A DNA stretch of 64,000 nt, taken from Promineifilum sp. GTDB lineage: Bacteria > Chloroflexota > Anaerolineae > Promineifilales > Promineifilaceae. The DNA lies in contig JACKBY010000008.1 of assembly GCA_020634335.1 (NCBI GenBank), forward strand, positions 62,001-126,000, in the 5' to 3' direction. A program made the position numbers and the translations under genes. Below the pieces are notes generated by a model, which was given only the letters and a program-made list of their open reading frames with translations, was not told the DNA's origin and did no database searches. Shown piece after piece: positions 42,869-52,438 of this stretch; position 1 is the first letter of the stretch; every line of letters starts with the position of its first letter.

Positions 42869-45091
42869 ATGGTTGATCGGCCAGTCATGCGCGTGTTGGA
42901 GCGAGGAATCCTCGTCGCCGCCCTGTTGCTCTTCTTCGCTCTGGCGACCGGCGCGGCGCTGGCCCTGTCGCCCACCAACGATGAGCCGATCCACCTGACG
43001 CGCGGCGCAGCCCTCAGCCAGAACGGCGATCTAAGCTTACAGTTTGAGCACACGCCACTCAGCCACCGGCTTATCGGCATGCTGTTGCCCACGGAGCCGA
43101 CGTTGCCGCTCGTGGGGCATCTGGCAACGCGCCCCACAAACGACCGCCCGGCAATCGCCCACGAATTGCTCTGGGAGAGCGGCCTGAAAGTCGAACGGGC
43201 CATCTTCCTCGGCCGCCTGCCTATCATCTGGTCAGGTTTGTTGCTGGGGGCGACCCTGGCCCTGTGGGTGATCGCCATCAGCCGCCGGCCGGTGCCCCTG
43301 ATGGTCGCCCTGCTCCTCTATGCGACCTCACCCAATCTGTTGGCCTCGGCCGCCCTGGCGACGACGGATTTCACGGCGACAGCCACTTTCTTCGCCGTCG
43401 TGTGCGCCTGGTGGTTCTACCAGCAGCGGCCCGGCCGCGTTCGCTGGGTCGTGACCGCCATCCTGCTGGGTCTGGCCCTGAGCGCCAAGCTTACCGGCGC
43501 ATTGCTCATCCCGGTGCTGTTCGTTCTGGCCTACGCTCGCCCCCCGCATAGCCGCTGGTGGCGGCCGGGGCTGGCGGCTCTGGGCCTGTTACCCGTGGCC
43601 GGCCTCGTGCTGTGGGCCGTCTATGCGTTTCAGATCGACCTCCGGCACGGCATCCTGATCCCCGCGCCAGCCTATTGGGAAAGCTGGGCCTCGGTGCTGA
43701 CCCACGTCTCTGACGGCCACCAGGCCTTTTTTCTGGGGCATGTATCCGGCGGCGGCTGGTGGCTCTATTTTCCGATCACGCTGGCGATCAAGACCCCGTT
43801 GCCCACACTCCTGTTGTCGGCGGCGGCGCTCGTGGTCGCCATCCGGGCGCGTCGTTGGCGATTGCTCGCTTTTATCCTGACGCCCATCGCGGCTATCCTG
43901 GTCACGGCGATTTACAGTCGCCTGAACATCGGGTATCGCCATGTCTTGCCGATTATTCCCTTCGGGCTGCTCCTGATCGGTTCCGGCGTGCCCTCGTTCT
44001 GGTCGCGCCGGGCGGGGCGCGGCCTCGTCGGCGCGGCCGTCGTCTGGGCCATGGTCGCCGCGCTCTGGATCCACCCCCATCACCTGGCCTATTTCAATGA
44101 ACTCGTCGGCGGCCCGGCGCGCGGCTATCGCTATCTGGGCGACTCCAATCTGGACTGGGGGCAGGGTCTGAGGGAATTGGCTGAGTACGCGGCCGACTTT
44201 GAGGGCGACCTATACGTGTCCTATGGCGGCGCGGCCGATCCGGCTTATTATGGCCTTCACCAACCGCCGCTAGCCGGGATGGAAGGAGCCGGCCGTCCCG
44301 ACTTCCACCCGGCCAACCCCGCGCCCGGTCACTATGCCATCAGTGCGGGACACATTCAGGGTCTTTTGCCCGAAGCCGACCTGTTCGACTGGTTTCGCCG
44401 TCGCGAGCCGGAAGGCTCCATCGGCTATGCCATCCTCCTTTACGATGTAGACGCGGCCCGATCGGGCGAATGGATCGCCCAGTGCGCCGCGCCCGTGCCG
44501 CTATTACCGCTAGCCGAAGCTGAGCGCGTCGTGGGCGCGCCCGGAGCGCGTCATCTGAACTTCGATTGTGCGGCTTCGTGGGTCTTTCCCGACAATGGCG
44601 CGCCGGGCTGGTACGTCCTACCTCTTAGCGACGATCCCTGGTGGATTCAAGCCAACCCGCAGGTCAGCGGCGAGATCGTTCACGTCTATCGCCATCGAGC
44701 AAACCAGTTTGGGCCGGCCTATGACGTTTACTATTGGCCGGGCCAGGCCGAACCGGGCGGTCTGTTGAGTGGCCGGGCGAGGAAGGCTTTGCTGACCGGC
44801 GGCCCGGCCGAGCTATGGGGCTATGTTGTGAAGAGCGAGGAATGGCTCACCCAGTGGCGCGTGATCTCGGCAACGACTGCGCCGCTGTCCGTGCAGGCGC
44901 ATCTCTACACCGGAGACGGGCCGCCCCAAGTCGCCGACGGGTTGGGTTTTTCGGCCGACCAATGGCAGCCGGGTGATTGGTTCGTGCAGCGCCACCTGTT
45001 CGCCATGCCGGGCGACACGCTGGAAACGGGCCTCTACGATTACGTGACCCTTGAAAAAGCCGGGCCGACCGTGCGGCTGCCGGTTCGATGA
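42869..45091 (+). CDS. GT39-like (ArnT/PMT-type) membrane glycosyltransferase
   Basis: The 740-residue protein opens with a membrane helix (about 13-32) followed by SPTNDEPIHLTRGAA, where acidic residues sit in the first external loop as in GT39 and ArnT enzymes. Roughly ten hydrophobic segments run to about residue 395. The signature RYLGDSNLDWGQGLRELAEY is typical of this bacterial family. The last 300 residues form a soluble extracytoplasmic domain. Such enzymes use polyprenyl-phosphate sugars to glycosylate lipids or proteins outside the membrane. The substrate is unknown. Its promoter makes it probably leaderless. Confidence 0.8.
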   Translation: MVDRPVMRVLERGILVAALLLFFALATGAALALSPTNDEPIHLTRGAALSQNGDLSLQFEHTPLSHRLIGMLLPTEPTLPLVGHLATRPTNDRPAIAHELLWESGLKVERAIFLGRLPIIWSGLLLGATLALWVIAISRRPVPLMVALLLYATSPNLLASAALATTDFTATATFFAVVCAWWFYQQRPGRVRWVVTAILLGLALSAKLTGALLIPVLFVLAYARPPHSRWWRPGLAALGLLPVAGLVLWAVYAFQIDLRHGILIPAPAYWESWASVLTHVSDGHQAFFLGHVSGGGWWLYFPITLAIKTPLPTLLLSAAALVVAIRARRWRLLAFILTPIAAILVTAIYSRLNIGYRHVLPIIPFGLLLIGSGVPSFWSRRAGRGLVGAAVVWAMVAALWIHPHHLAYFNELVGGPARGYRYLGDSNLDWGQGLRELAEYAADFEGDLYVSYGGAADPAYYGLHQPPLAGMEGAGRPDFHPANPAPGHYAISAGHIQGLLPEADLFDWFRRREPEGSIGYAILLYDVDAARSGEWIAQCAAPVPLLPLAEAERVVGAPGARHLNFDCAASWVFPDNGAPGWYVLPLSDDPWWIQANPQVSGEIVHVYRHRANQFGPAYDVYYWPGQAEPGGLLSGRARKALLTGGPAELWGYVVKSEEWLTQWRVISATTAPLSVQAHLYTGDGPPQVADGLGFSADQWQPGDWFVQRHLFAMPGDTLETGLYDYVTLEKAGPTVRLPVR

Positions 45092-45107
45092 CTGGGGCGG
45101 TCAGCAT

Positions 45108-45174
45108 TGTAGCGCCGGATTCTTATCCGGCGGTTGACGGGGCTCACGAAGCCGGTTAAGAAACCGGCGCTACA
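45108..45174. repeat. Dispersed inverted-repeat element, complete copy
   Basis: Arms of 24 bases (45108-45131 and 45151-45174) match at 22 positions as reverse complements around a 19-base loop. The left arm contains CCGGATTCTTATCCGG, also found at about 29929-29944. The 67-bp unit fits a REP or non-autonomous mobile element and lies between two GT39-like genes. Confidence 0.65.
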
Positions 45175-45237
45175 GAGAGCAGTTGAGCCGCAAGCAGTCG
45201 CTGTACTGGAAAGGTAAGGCGTCCTCGATGCATCGGC

Positions 45238-45266
45238 TTGTTGATCAATCCGGCGGATGATACATT
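45238..45266 (+). promoter_or_regulatory. Promoter with short-leader start
   Basis: TTGTTG (45238-45243) and TACATT (45261-45266) are 17 bp apart. The start site near 45273 is about six bases before the ATG at 45279. Confidence 0.5.
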
Positions 45267-45278
45267 ACCCGTCAGTTG

Positions 45279-47510
45279 ATGCCGCGCACCATGTCTGTCC
45301 GTTTATCCCGCTCCCTCCTGATCCTCACCCTGAGCATCTATCTGGCGCTGGCCGTGGGCTATGGCGTGGTCACGCCACTGTTCGAAACGCCGGATGAGCA
45401 CCTCCACTACTTCACGGCCGATTTTATCGCCCGCGAGGGGCGGCTGCCGACGACGCGCGACCCCGGCCCGATGGCCCAGGAATCGGCCCAGCCGCCGCTG
45501 TACTACGTCCTGGCTTCGATGATCGTGCGGGCCACCGGCGGTGCGGACGACGCATCATTGTGGGCCAATCCCCGCTCCAATCCGGAAGACCCGCTGGGTG
45601 AGAGTCTGGTCCAGCCGCCGCTCAACATCAATGCTTTCATCCACGGCCCGGCGGAAGGCTGGCCCTGGCGCGGCTACGTCCTGTCGGCCCACCTCGCACG
45701 GATGTTGTCGGCCGTTTTTGGCTTGGGGACCCTGATTTGCATCTACGGCGCGGGGCGTGTCGTCTGGCCCAGCGACCCGGGCAGCGCGCTCGTGGCGACG
45801 GCCCTGGTGGCCTTCCTGCCACAATTCGCATTCATCCATGGCGCAGTGAGTAACGATGCGGCAATCACCTTCTTCAGTGCGGCCGCGATATGGCAACTGC
45901 TGCGAATTACGAATGACGAATTACGAATGACGAATGAAGAGGCAGGACTTTCCTCATCCACGGGATCGCTCGCGCTCTTGGGGATGACTATCGGGTTGGC
46001 AATGCTGTCCAAGACGGCCGGGCTGCTTTTGCTGGTCTTCTGTGTGGCCGTGTTGCTGGTGTGGGCGTGGCGACGGGGCGGGCGGCGGCACGTATCGGCC
46101 GTGGTGGCGCTGGTGGCGTTGCCGGCGCTCTTGCTGGGCGGCTGGTGGCTGTGGCGCAACTGGGTGCTCTACGGCGACCCCACAGCGGCCAACCAGTTCA
46201 TCCTGCTGGCCGGGGGCGAACGGCCCTACACACTGCGGCAGGTGTGGCACGACATGGATCGGGTGTGGACCTCCCTGTTTGCCCGCTTCGGCTGGATGAA
46301 CGTGCGGCCGCCGGTCTGGGTATGGTTCGCGTGGAGCGGCATCGCTGCTCTGGCCGCGATCGGGGCGCTATTGAGAGTGACCCGAAACAGGCGATCACTC
46401 CACCAGTTTCACCTATCGCCGGCCACGCTGCTCCACCCGGCGATGATCTTGCTGGGCTGGTTTGCAGTCGTCGGCCTGGGCTGGCTCCAGTTCATGCTGC
46501 GCACCCCGGCCGACCAGGGGCGACTGTTTTTCCCCGCGCTCATTCCGCTGGCCTTGGCCGCGGCCTATGGCCTGGGCCGCTGGCCGCGACCCTGGACACA
46601 ACTTGGTGTCATCGGGCTGGCGCTCCTCACCAGCGTCTATTCGCTGGCGGTGGTCATCCCGTCGGCCTACGCCTTGCCGCCGCCCGCGGCCGCGTCCGCC
46701 GAAGCCACTCCTCTTGATATCCAGTTCCCCGAAGGGCTGGAACTGCTTGGCGCGCGTGTGGAAACGGCGGAGGCGCGGCCCGGCGACTGGGCGTGGGTCA
46801 CGCTCTACTGGAGCGCTTTGCCCAACCGCACGGATGGCGCGCCGCTGGTCTATCTGGAATTATTCGGCCGGGACTATGAACGGATCGGCTTGCAATCGGG
46901 CTACCACGGCCGCGGCAACTACCCCGCCACCCTGTGGCCGGTGGGGGAGATCGTCGCCGACCGGGCAGCCGTGCGCGTGCTCGACGACGCGGCCGCCCCC
47001 GTGGAGGCGCGGCTGACCGTCAAGCTGGATGAAACGCTGTCAGGGATCGACATCGGGACGGTGAAGGTCATTCCCGCCCACTGGCCGGAGCCAGTCATGC
47101 CAATCGCTACCCTGGGAGACAGTATCGAGCTGGCCTCGGCTGAGGTGTCCACGACGTCGGCCGCGCCGGGCGAAACGGTAGAAGTGCACCTGCGCTGGCA
47201 GGTCATCGCCCCGCCCGGCCCCGCCCAGCTCCATCTCTTCGCTCACCTGGGCGATCCGGCGGCGCAGCCGCTGGCGCAGGCCGACGGCCCGGTGATGGGC
47301 GGCCAGTACCCGGCGCGGCTGTGGGCAGCGGGCGAGGTATTCGACGAGACAGTGGCGCTGACGTTGCCCGGCGATTTGCCGCCGGGCGAATATCCCGTCA
47401 CTGTCGGCCTCTATGACTTTGATAGCGGGTTGCGGCTGCCGCTGTGGGCGGATGGCCGGCGACTGCCCACCGACGCATTGCCGGTGAGCAGCCTCCTGAT
47501 CATCAGGTAA
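45279..47510 (+). CDS. GT39-like/DUF2142-like membrane protein with extracytoplasmic beta domains
   Basis: The protein (about 743 residues) starts with a membrane helix, then TPLFETPDEHLHYFTADFI, the acidic first-loop motif of this family, and ESAQPPLYYVLA. About ten membrane helices run to near residue 470. Two beta-sandwich-like domains follow, each with the pattern of hydrophobic strands ending LPPGEYPVTVGLYDFDSGL. A loop near residues 210-225 (RITNDELRMTNEEAG) is coded by five tandem heptamers (45905-45939). The promoter supports the ATG at 45279 over a TTG at 45276 or ATG at 45291. It probably transfers a sugar outside the membrane, or is a related transporter-like protein; substrate unknown. 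Confidence 0.75.
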   Translation: MPRTMSVRLSRSLLILTLSIYLALAVGYGVVTPLFETPDEHLHYFTADFIAREGRLPTTRDPGPMAQESAQPPLYYVLASMIVRATGGADDASLWANPRSNPEDPLGESLVQPPLNINAFIHGPAEGWPWRGYVLSAHLARMLSAVFGLGTLICIYGAGRVVWPSDPGSALVATALVAFLPQFAFIHGAVSNDAAITFFSAAAIWQLLRITNDELRMTNEEAGLSSSTGSLALLGMTIGLAMLSKTAGLLLLVFCVAVLLVWAWRRGGRRHVSAVVALVALPALLLGGWWLWRNWVLYGDPTAANQFILLAGGERPYTLRQVWHDMDRVWTSLFARFGWMNVRPPVWVWFAWSGIAALAAIGALLRVTRNRRSLHQFHLSPATLLHPAMILLGWFAVVGLGWLQFMLRTPADQGRLFFPALIPLALAAAYGLGRWPRPWTQLGVIGLALLTSVYSLAVVIPSAYALPPPAAASAEATPLDIQFPEGLELLGARVETAEARPGDWAWVTLYWSALPNRTDGAPLVYLELFGRDYERIGLQSGYHGRGNYPATLWPVGEIVADRAAVRVLDDAAAPVEARLTVKLDETLSGIDIGTVKVIPAHWPEPVMPIATLGDSIELASAEVSTTSAAPGETVEVHLRWQVIAPPGPAQLHLFAHLGDPAAQPLAQADGPVMGGQYPARLWAAGEVFDETVALTLPGDLPPGEYPVTVGLYDFDSGLRLPLWADGRRLPTDALPVSSLLIIR
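45905..45939 (+). repeat. Five tandem heptamers inside a coding region
   Basis: AATTACG-AATGACG-AATTACG-AATGACG-AATGAAG run without gaps inside the GT39-like gene. They encode a hydrophilic loop between membrane helices. The same kind of word (GAATTACGAATCACGAATTA) appears at about 61869-61888 between the cytochrome b and Rieske genes. Confidence 0.7.
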
Positions 47511-47530
47511 TCAGGCGGCTGCGCGCCGGC

Positions 47531-48865
47531 CTAGCGAACTTTGACTTTGTAAAGCGTCCCGTCGGCATAGCTCCCGGCATAGAGTTCGCCATGAACGTCC
47601 TCGCCAAAGGTGCTGAACAAAATCCTTCGCGTGCCCGCCGTTTCTACGCGCCACTGATCCTGGTAGTTATACATCGTCCATAGCTGCCCGGTGCACCAGT
47701 CGCCGAAAAAATAGCGGCCGTAGAGGGCTGGATATTGCGCGCCGCGATAGAGCTTGCCGCCGATGATCGAGCACTCGCCATGCGAATGATCGTATTCGAA
47801 CACAGGGAAGGTGTAGGTGGTGTCTTTCTGACACAGAGGAGCTACCTTGGGTTGAATGAGCGAATAGTCGACCGTGCCTTCCCAACAATGCCAGCCGAAG
47901 TTTTGGCCGCCCGCCTGATCGGCTGGCAAATAATTTACCTCTTCCCGCAGCCATTCGCCCACATCGGCAACGTAGAAATCACCGGTCAAATGATCGATTG
48001 ACATTCGCCATGGATTGCGCAGCCCATGCGCCCAAATCTCGTTACAGCCGTTGTCGTTTAGCCAGGGATTATCGCGCGGGATGGAGTAAAAATTGGGCAA
48101 CCCGCAATCACTGGGCAGGCCGCGAGCCGGGTCGGGATCGAGGCGCAGGATGGAGCCGAACAGGGTCTCGCGACGCTGGGCATTGTTGTATGGGTCGCCG
48201 GGCACGCCCTTGGGGTCATATGGATCCGGCCCGCCGTCGCCGATGGGAATGTAGAGATAACCGTCAGGCCCGAACATCAGGTCGCCCCCATTGTGAACGG
48301 GGCTGGGGCCGCCGCTGCTCTCCGGTTTGCGAATGGTGATGAAGACTTGCAGGGTCTGCGGGTCGACGACGTTGGGCGTGGCCGGGTTCACCACGCCGCG
48401 GGCGACCTCAAGATTCTCGTGCGTCGTATAAACGATGTAGAAGTAGGGCGTGTTGGGAAAATCGGGATGGAAGGCCAGCCCCAGCAAGCCTTGCTCGAAG
48501 TTGTCCTGATACCTGATGCGATCCTTGATATCAAGGAATGGCGTCGGGAGAATCCGGCCGTCCGGGTTCACGATCCACGTTTTGCCTTCCCGAATGGAGA
48601 CGAACAGGCGCTCGTCTCCGGCGTTGGTAATGCTGGTGATGGTGATGTTGTCGAACCCATAGGTAAAGGGTACCAGCTCGATCTGCGGCGGCAGCTTCGT
48701 ATTGCTGACGTGGGGCAGAAAGACCCGCTGCTGAGCGCCGGCTCGTTGTGCAGGTGCCGGCCCGGTGGCGTCCACCCCTCGACTAATCAACAGAACAAGC
48801 GTGACAATGATCAACGACAGCACAGGCCACAGCCGGCTTCGAAATCGAATAGTTGATGCTCCCAT
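47531..48865 (-). CDS. Secreted PQQ-type sugar dehydrogenase (GSDH/sorbosone dehydrogenase family)
   Basis: The 444-residue protein has a signal peptide (VLSLIIVTLVLLISRG, about 14-29) and a six-bladed propeller with the family motifs GLLGLAFHPDF, HNGGDLMFGPDGYLYIPIG and IWAHGLRNPWR. It ends GELYAGSYADGTLYKVKVR. These match soluble aldose sugar dehydrogenases that oxidise sugars outside the cell, some using PQQ. Several Cys residues (CGLPNF, NGCNEIW, WHCWEG, GDWCTG) suggest disulfides. GAGG six bases before the ATG at 48865 decides the start. PQQ genes are not seen here. It is probably the last gene of a minus-strand group beginning at 52361. Confidence 0.85.
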   Translation of the reverse strand: MGASTIRFRSRLWPVLSLIIVTLVLLISRGVDATGPAPAQRAGAQQRVFLPHVSNTKLPPQIELVPFTYGFDNITITSITNAGDERLFVSIREGKTWIVNPDGRILPTPFLDIKDRIRYQDNFEQGLLGLAFHPDFPNTPYFYIVYTTHENLEVARGVVNPATPNVVDPQTLQVFITIRKPESSGGPSPVHNGGDLMFGPDGYLYIPIGDGGPDPYDPKGVPGDPYNNAQRRETLFGSILRLDPDPARGLPSDCGLPNFYSIPRDNPWLNDNGCNEIWAHGLRNPWRMSIDHLTGDFYVADVGEWLREEVNYLPADQAGGQNFGWHCWEGTVDYSLIQPKVAPLCQKDTTYTFPVFEYDHSHGECSIIGGKLYRGAQYPALYGRYFFGDWCTGQLWTMYNYQDQWRVETAGTRRILFSTFGEDVHGELYAGSYADGTLYKVKVR

Positions 48866-48981
48866 AGCCATCCTCGTGCTAAACCTTTGTCGTAAAACGG
48901 TCCGCCGCGCGGAGCCGCCCTGGTACCTTACCCCTATCTCTTTTGTGCATTTTAGTACAATTCAGGGGCCTCGACATTCAT

Positions 48982-50085
48982 TTATTCGAGTTGCAACACC
49001 AACGGTTCGGCAACCAGACCGCTCACCCCATAATGATTGTCGAGGAAGGCGGTGATCGTATTGATCCCGCCTTCGGGCACTGACCTGGTCAGCACGATGG
49101 GCACGTCGGCCGCCCCACCCACGCCGAGATTGCCGCGATATTCCCGGACGTCCACCGCCGTATTGCTTTCAAACGGATCGAGGTCGAAGCCCCCATTGGG
49201 CACACCGGCCGTAAAAAGGCCCCCCTCGACCACCAGCAGGACAAACGGCCGGCCGACCGGCCCCGTCACGCGCACTGTCTGTTGGGCGGAACTGACCGCG
49301 GCCGGCCCCGCGATGCCGGATACAGCCACCGCCGGGCGGCCGGGCAAGCCGGGCCGCAAGACGGCCACCGCGCCGCTATGGGTGCGGCCGCCGTTGCCGG
49401 GGTCGTCCAGACGGGCCACTTCGTTCGTCAGCACCGTGCCGTCGTCGAATGTTGCCGTGACCGTGGTCCCGATCAGTTCCAGCCCGCCCACGCTGCCGGC
49501 CTCGCCCGGCCCCGGCGCGCCGACGCCGGCGATGCTGGTGGGGTCGACATCGACGGAAAACCAAAATTGTTCGCCTCGGTTGAAATTGTGGAAGTTGAGG
49601 ATGAGAACGTTGAACCCGCCGTCGTGGGGGCCTTCGTAGGCATGGCCGTCGAGACTCAGGCTTTCGGCCCGGTCGACGGTCACGTCCTTGGCTACCTTGT
49701 CTCCGGCCACGCCGAAGGGGTCGAAGACCATGTCGGGCAGGATGGCCGTGCTCAGATCGATACGCAGTTCGACCAGCAGCACGTCGTCGAGCGATATATT
49801 CTCCAACCGGAAAGACCCGGTGTTATAGGTGCTGGCCTGCAGGTGGGTAGACGGCGTAATCGCGAGCACCGCCGCGGCCGAATAGGGTGAATCCGTTGGT
49901 GTAGGCGCGGGTGTCGGCGAGGCATCGTAGCGTATGATCGGCAAATGGGCCAAATCCGGCGACGGTAGCGTCGCCGTGAGGGCCGGCAGGGCGCTGCTCG
50001 CCGCCGGCATGGTCGCCGTCGCAATCGCGATCAGCAGGATGATCACCATCCCGTAAACTGCATATCGCCAGGCGTTCATTTTCAT
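48982..50085 (-). CDS. Secreted or membrane-anchored protein of unknown function
   Basis: I do not recognise this 367-residue protein. It has an N-terminal membrane or signal segment (YAVYGMVIILLIAIATATM), a Pro/Thr-rich linker (SPTPAPTPTDSPYS) and then beta-rich sequence with many short Gly/Asp loops. Two probable domains can be seen: one from LQASTYNTGSFRLENISLD to about residue 215, the second with TVRVTGPVGRPFVLLVVEGG. It probably sits on the cell surface and may bind ligands. The start at 50085 follows AGGA by seven bases; an ATG at 50103 lies too close to the previous stop. It lies 20 nt after a GT39-like gene and 117 nt before the sugar dehydrogenase. Confidence 0.72.
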   Translation of the reverse strand: MKMNAWRYAVYGMVIILLIAIATATMPAASSALPALTATLPSPDLAHLPIIRYDASPTPAPTPTDSPYSAAAVLAITPSTHLQASTYNTGSFRLENISLDDVLLVELRIDLSTAILPDMVFDPFGVAGDKVAKDVTVDRAESLSLDGHAYEGPHDGGFNVLILNFHNFNRGEQFWFSVDVDPTSIAGVGAPGPGEAGSVGGLELIGTTVTATFDDGTVLTNEVARLDDPGNGGRTHSGAVAVLRPGLPGRPAVAVSGIAGPAAVSSAQQTVRVTGPVGRPFVLLVVEGGLFTAGVPNGGFDLDPFESNTAVDVREYRGNLGVGGAADVPIVLTRSVPEGGINTITAFLDNHYGVSGLVAEPLVLQLE

Positions 50086-50105
50086 AGGAACTTTCCTTTT
50101 CATTA

Positions 50106-52361
50106 CTACGGGGTCGATTCGAGGACGCGCACCACAGTTACATTCACCGCATCTTCGTTATAGCCATTGCCAGCGGGGTCCTGGGCAGGCAGCCGCGCTC
50201 CGCTCGCAGCATCGTAGAGGCCAACGCGAATCGAATAGTCGCCCGGCGGCAGATCAGGCGGCAAAACCAGCACGTGTTCGTCCACTATGCGCTCTCCGGC
50301 GCTCCAAATGGATGTGGGATAGGTTCCGGCCCGAGGCTGTCCATCGGATTGGGCGACCAATTGCCCCGCCTCGTCCAACAAATGGACGAAAACCGTGTAA
50401 TCGCGGCCGTCCGGCTCGCGGGCCATCCAGTAGAACGTGACGGTCATCAAGTCGCCGGGCAGCACGCTCTGCGGCGCGTCGTAGCCCAGCAGGCTGAAGC
50501 GCCCGTCGAATGTCGCCCCACTTTCGCGGGCCGGCGCGGCGCTGACGGCCACGGCCGGCGGCAGCTTAATCGCTCCCAGTCGGGCCTCGTGGCCCGCGGG
50601 CGAACCGCCCACACTCACCAGCAAAGGCATCCCCGGTTCGCCTCGCGGATAGAGGATCGCCAGCAGCGTCCCACGGCCGGGCACAGCCTCATCAGTGATC
50701 GGCGGCAGTTCGTAGGTATCGCGAAACGGCCGTCCCGGCTGCCAGACGGGCGTGGCAAAGCGCCCCCCGGCGGGCAGCACGTCTACGCCCGAAACCGGCT
50801 GCCCGACCGGGTCAAGGATGCGCAGGGCCACGACGTAACTTTCGGTAATTGGCTGCGTCGCTTCCCAGTAGAGAGAAACCGTGATCGGCTCACCCAGCCG
50901 GGCCGCGTCGGGCAGATCATAGCCCAGCAGGCGAATGTTGTCGCCAAAGGCGATGTCCACCGGCTGGGCGATAGTGGCGGGGTTCACCGGCCGGGGCGTG
51001 GCATAGGCGGGGCCGATAACCAGCAGAGGCATAGCGGCGGCCCAACAGCCCAGGGCCACGGTCACTGTCTTGACCAGCCACATCCGGCGGCCATCGAGCG
51101 CGGCCAGGCCGGCCGCGCCCAACACGCCCAGCGCGGCGATGGCCGGGAACAACAGCCGTCCCTGATTGGTCGCGTCGATCTGGCGCATCCAGCGCAGCAG
51201 AAACACGAACACGGTCAGGCTCCAGATCACCAGGATCAGCAGAGCAAAGCGCGTCGGAGTCACGCCCATCCGGCGCCCACGAATCAACCGCACCGCCCAC
51301 CCGACGCCCATCAGTCCCATGATGATGCTGACCAAACGATAAAACCCGTCGGGGGCCAAAACACCGTAGCCGAAACTCGCCCAGTAACTCATGCGCAGGA
51401 ATCCAGCGTAGCGCAGCGTCTCCGGCCACGCCAGCAGTGCCGGACGCACCAAGCCGCCGGTGACGGCCAACATCTCGTTCCAGGCCAGCGGATCACCATA
51501 GAGTTGCCAATTGCGCCAGAAGTACCAACCGCAAACGAGAAGCATGGTCCCGCCAGTGAACAGGCCGCCCATAACCAACGGTTGCCACGACCGTTCGCGC
51601 CGCGCCAGATAGAACAGCGTCAGACCGATCACCAGGCCCAGCGTCAGGCCGGTCAGCTTGGCAAGCACGGCCATTCCCCACACGAAGCCTAACGCCACGT
51701 ACCAAGCGATTTGTTCCCGACTGCCTGTCGACCGCTGCAAATCGAAGATTAGCTTGACCAACATCCACACAGCCACACTGCACAGGGCGATGACCAGATT
51801 GTCGTTGTTGACGACCGCGCTCATAAAAACAAATTGAGGATTCAGGGCTACCAGCGCCGCGGCCACCAATGCAAAACCCGGCAGAAGGCGGCGGGCCATG
51901 CCGTATGCTGCCAGGATGGTTATCAGACCCAGGGCCGCCGACGCCCCGCGCGCCACGTGGACGGCCAGCGCCGCGCCACGATAGGGAAACGATTCGGCCG
52001 CGGTATGATAATGGGCCAACCGGCTGAGACCGGCCTGCCAATCTGCGCTCAGCGGCGCGATGGTCGCCAGGTCAGACCGATCAATCGGAGCGATTAGCAT
52101 CGAGACCAGTGCGTAATAGAGCGGCGGCTGCCATATCTCGCCTACCTCATCCCGGTCATTCACAAGATGAGGCAAGCCGTTGCCGGCCGCCAGCCAGTCC
52201 GCGTAGTCCATGTGGTCACGCTCGTCGGGGGCCTCAAACAACGGCGTCGCTACGTTGTAGGCCAGAGCTAACGCCAAATACAGCCCGGCCAGGGCGAACA
52301 GACGCGAGTTAAAAAAGGGACGCATGACGATAGCGATCAACGGCTCCTGTCGGTTTCCCAC
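50106..52361 (-). CDS. GT39-like membrane protein with two extracytoplasmic beta domains
   Basis: The 751-residue protein resembles the products of 45279-47510 and 52439-54652. It has a first helix, ATPLFEAPDERDHMDYADW in the first loop, EIWQPPLYYALVSML, about ten to twelve membrane segments, and C-terminal beta domains. The last of these reads DYTVFVHLLDEAGQLVAQSD then LPPGDYSIRVGLYDAASG. It is likely a polyprenyl-phosphate-sugar-using transferase. The GTG at 52361 or the ATG at 52325 (MRPFFNSRL) can be the start; I cannot decide, though the first helix begins after the second. A minus-strand TATAAC (52369-52364) lies just upstream with a poor -35. Confidence 0.75.
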   Translation of the reverse strand: MGNRQEPLIAIVMRPFFNSRLFALAGLYLALALAYNVATPLFEAPDERDHMDYADWLAAGNGLPHLVNDRDEVGEIWQPPLYYALVSMLIAPIDRSDLATIAPLSADWQAGLSRLAHYHTAAESFPYRGAALAVHVARGASAALGLITILAAYGMARRLLPGFALVAAALVALNPQFVFMSAVVNNDNLVIALCSVAVWMLVKLIFDLQRSTGSREQIAWYVALGFVWGMAVLAKLTGLTLGLVIGLTLFYLARRERSWQPLVMGGLFTGGTMLLVCGWYFWRNWQLYGDPLAWNEMLAVTGGLVRPALLAWPETLRYAGFLRMSYWASFGYGVLAPDGFYRLVSIIMGLMGVGWAVRLIRGRRMGVTPTRFALLILVIWSLTVFVFLLRWMRQIDATNQGRLLFPAIAALGVLGAAGLAALDGRRMWLVKTVTVALGCWAAAMPLLVIGPAYATPRPVNPATIAQPVDIAFGDNIRLLGYDLPDAARLGEPITVSLYWEATQPITESYVVALRILDPVGQPVSGVDVLPAGGRFATPVWQPGRPFRDTYELPPITDEAVPGRGTLLAILYPRGEPGMPLLVSVGGSPAGHEARLGAIKLPPAVAVSAAPARESGATFDGRFSLLGYDAPQSVLPGDLMTVTFYWMAREPDGRDYTVFVHLLDEAGQLVAQSDGQPRAGTYPTSIWSAGERIVDEHVLVLPPDLPPGDYSIRVGLYDAASGARLPAQDPAGNGYNEDAVNVTVVRVLESTP

Positions 52362-52438
52362 CTGTTATAACGCGCTCCGAACGATTTGGCATCGGTTTCT
52401 ACATTCCCAACCGGCGCGTCGGCGGTACAATTCCGGCG

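Noticed and set aside
50274..51692. Long plus-strand ORF of 472 codons
   Set aside because: It is antisense to a GT39-like membrane protein; its His/Gln-rich low-complexity make-up is typical of a shadow frame in GC-rich DNA.
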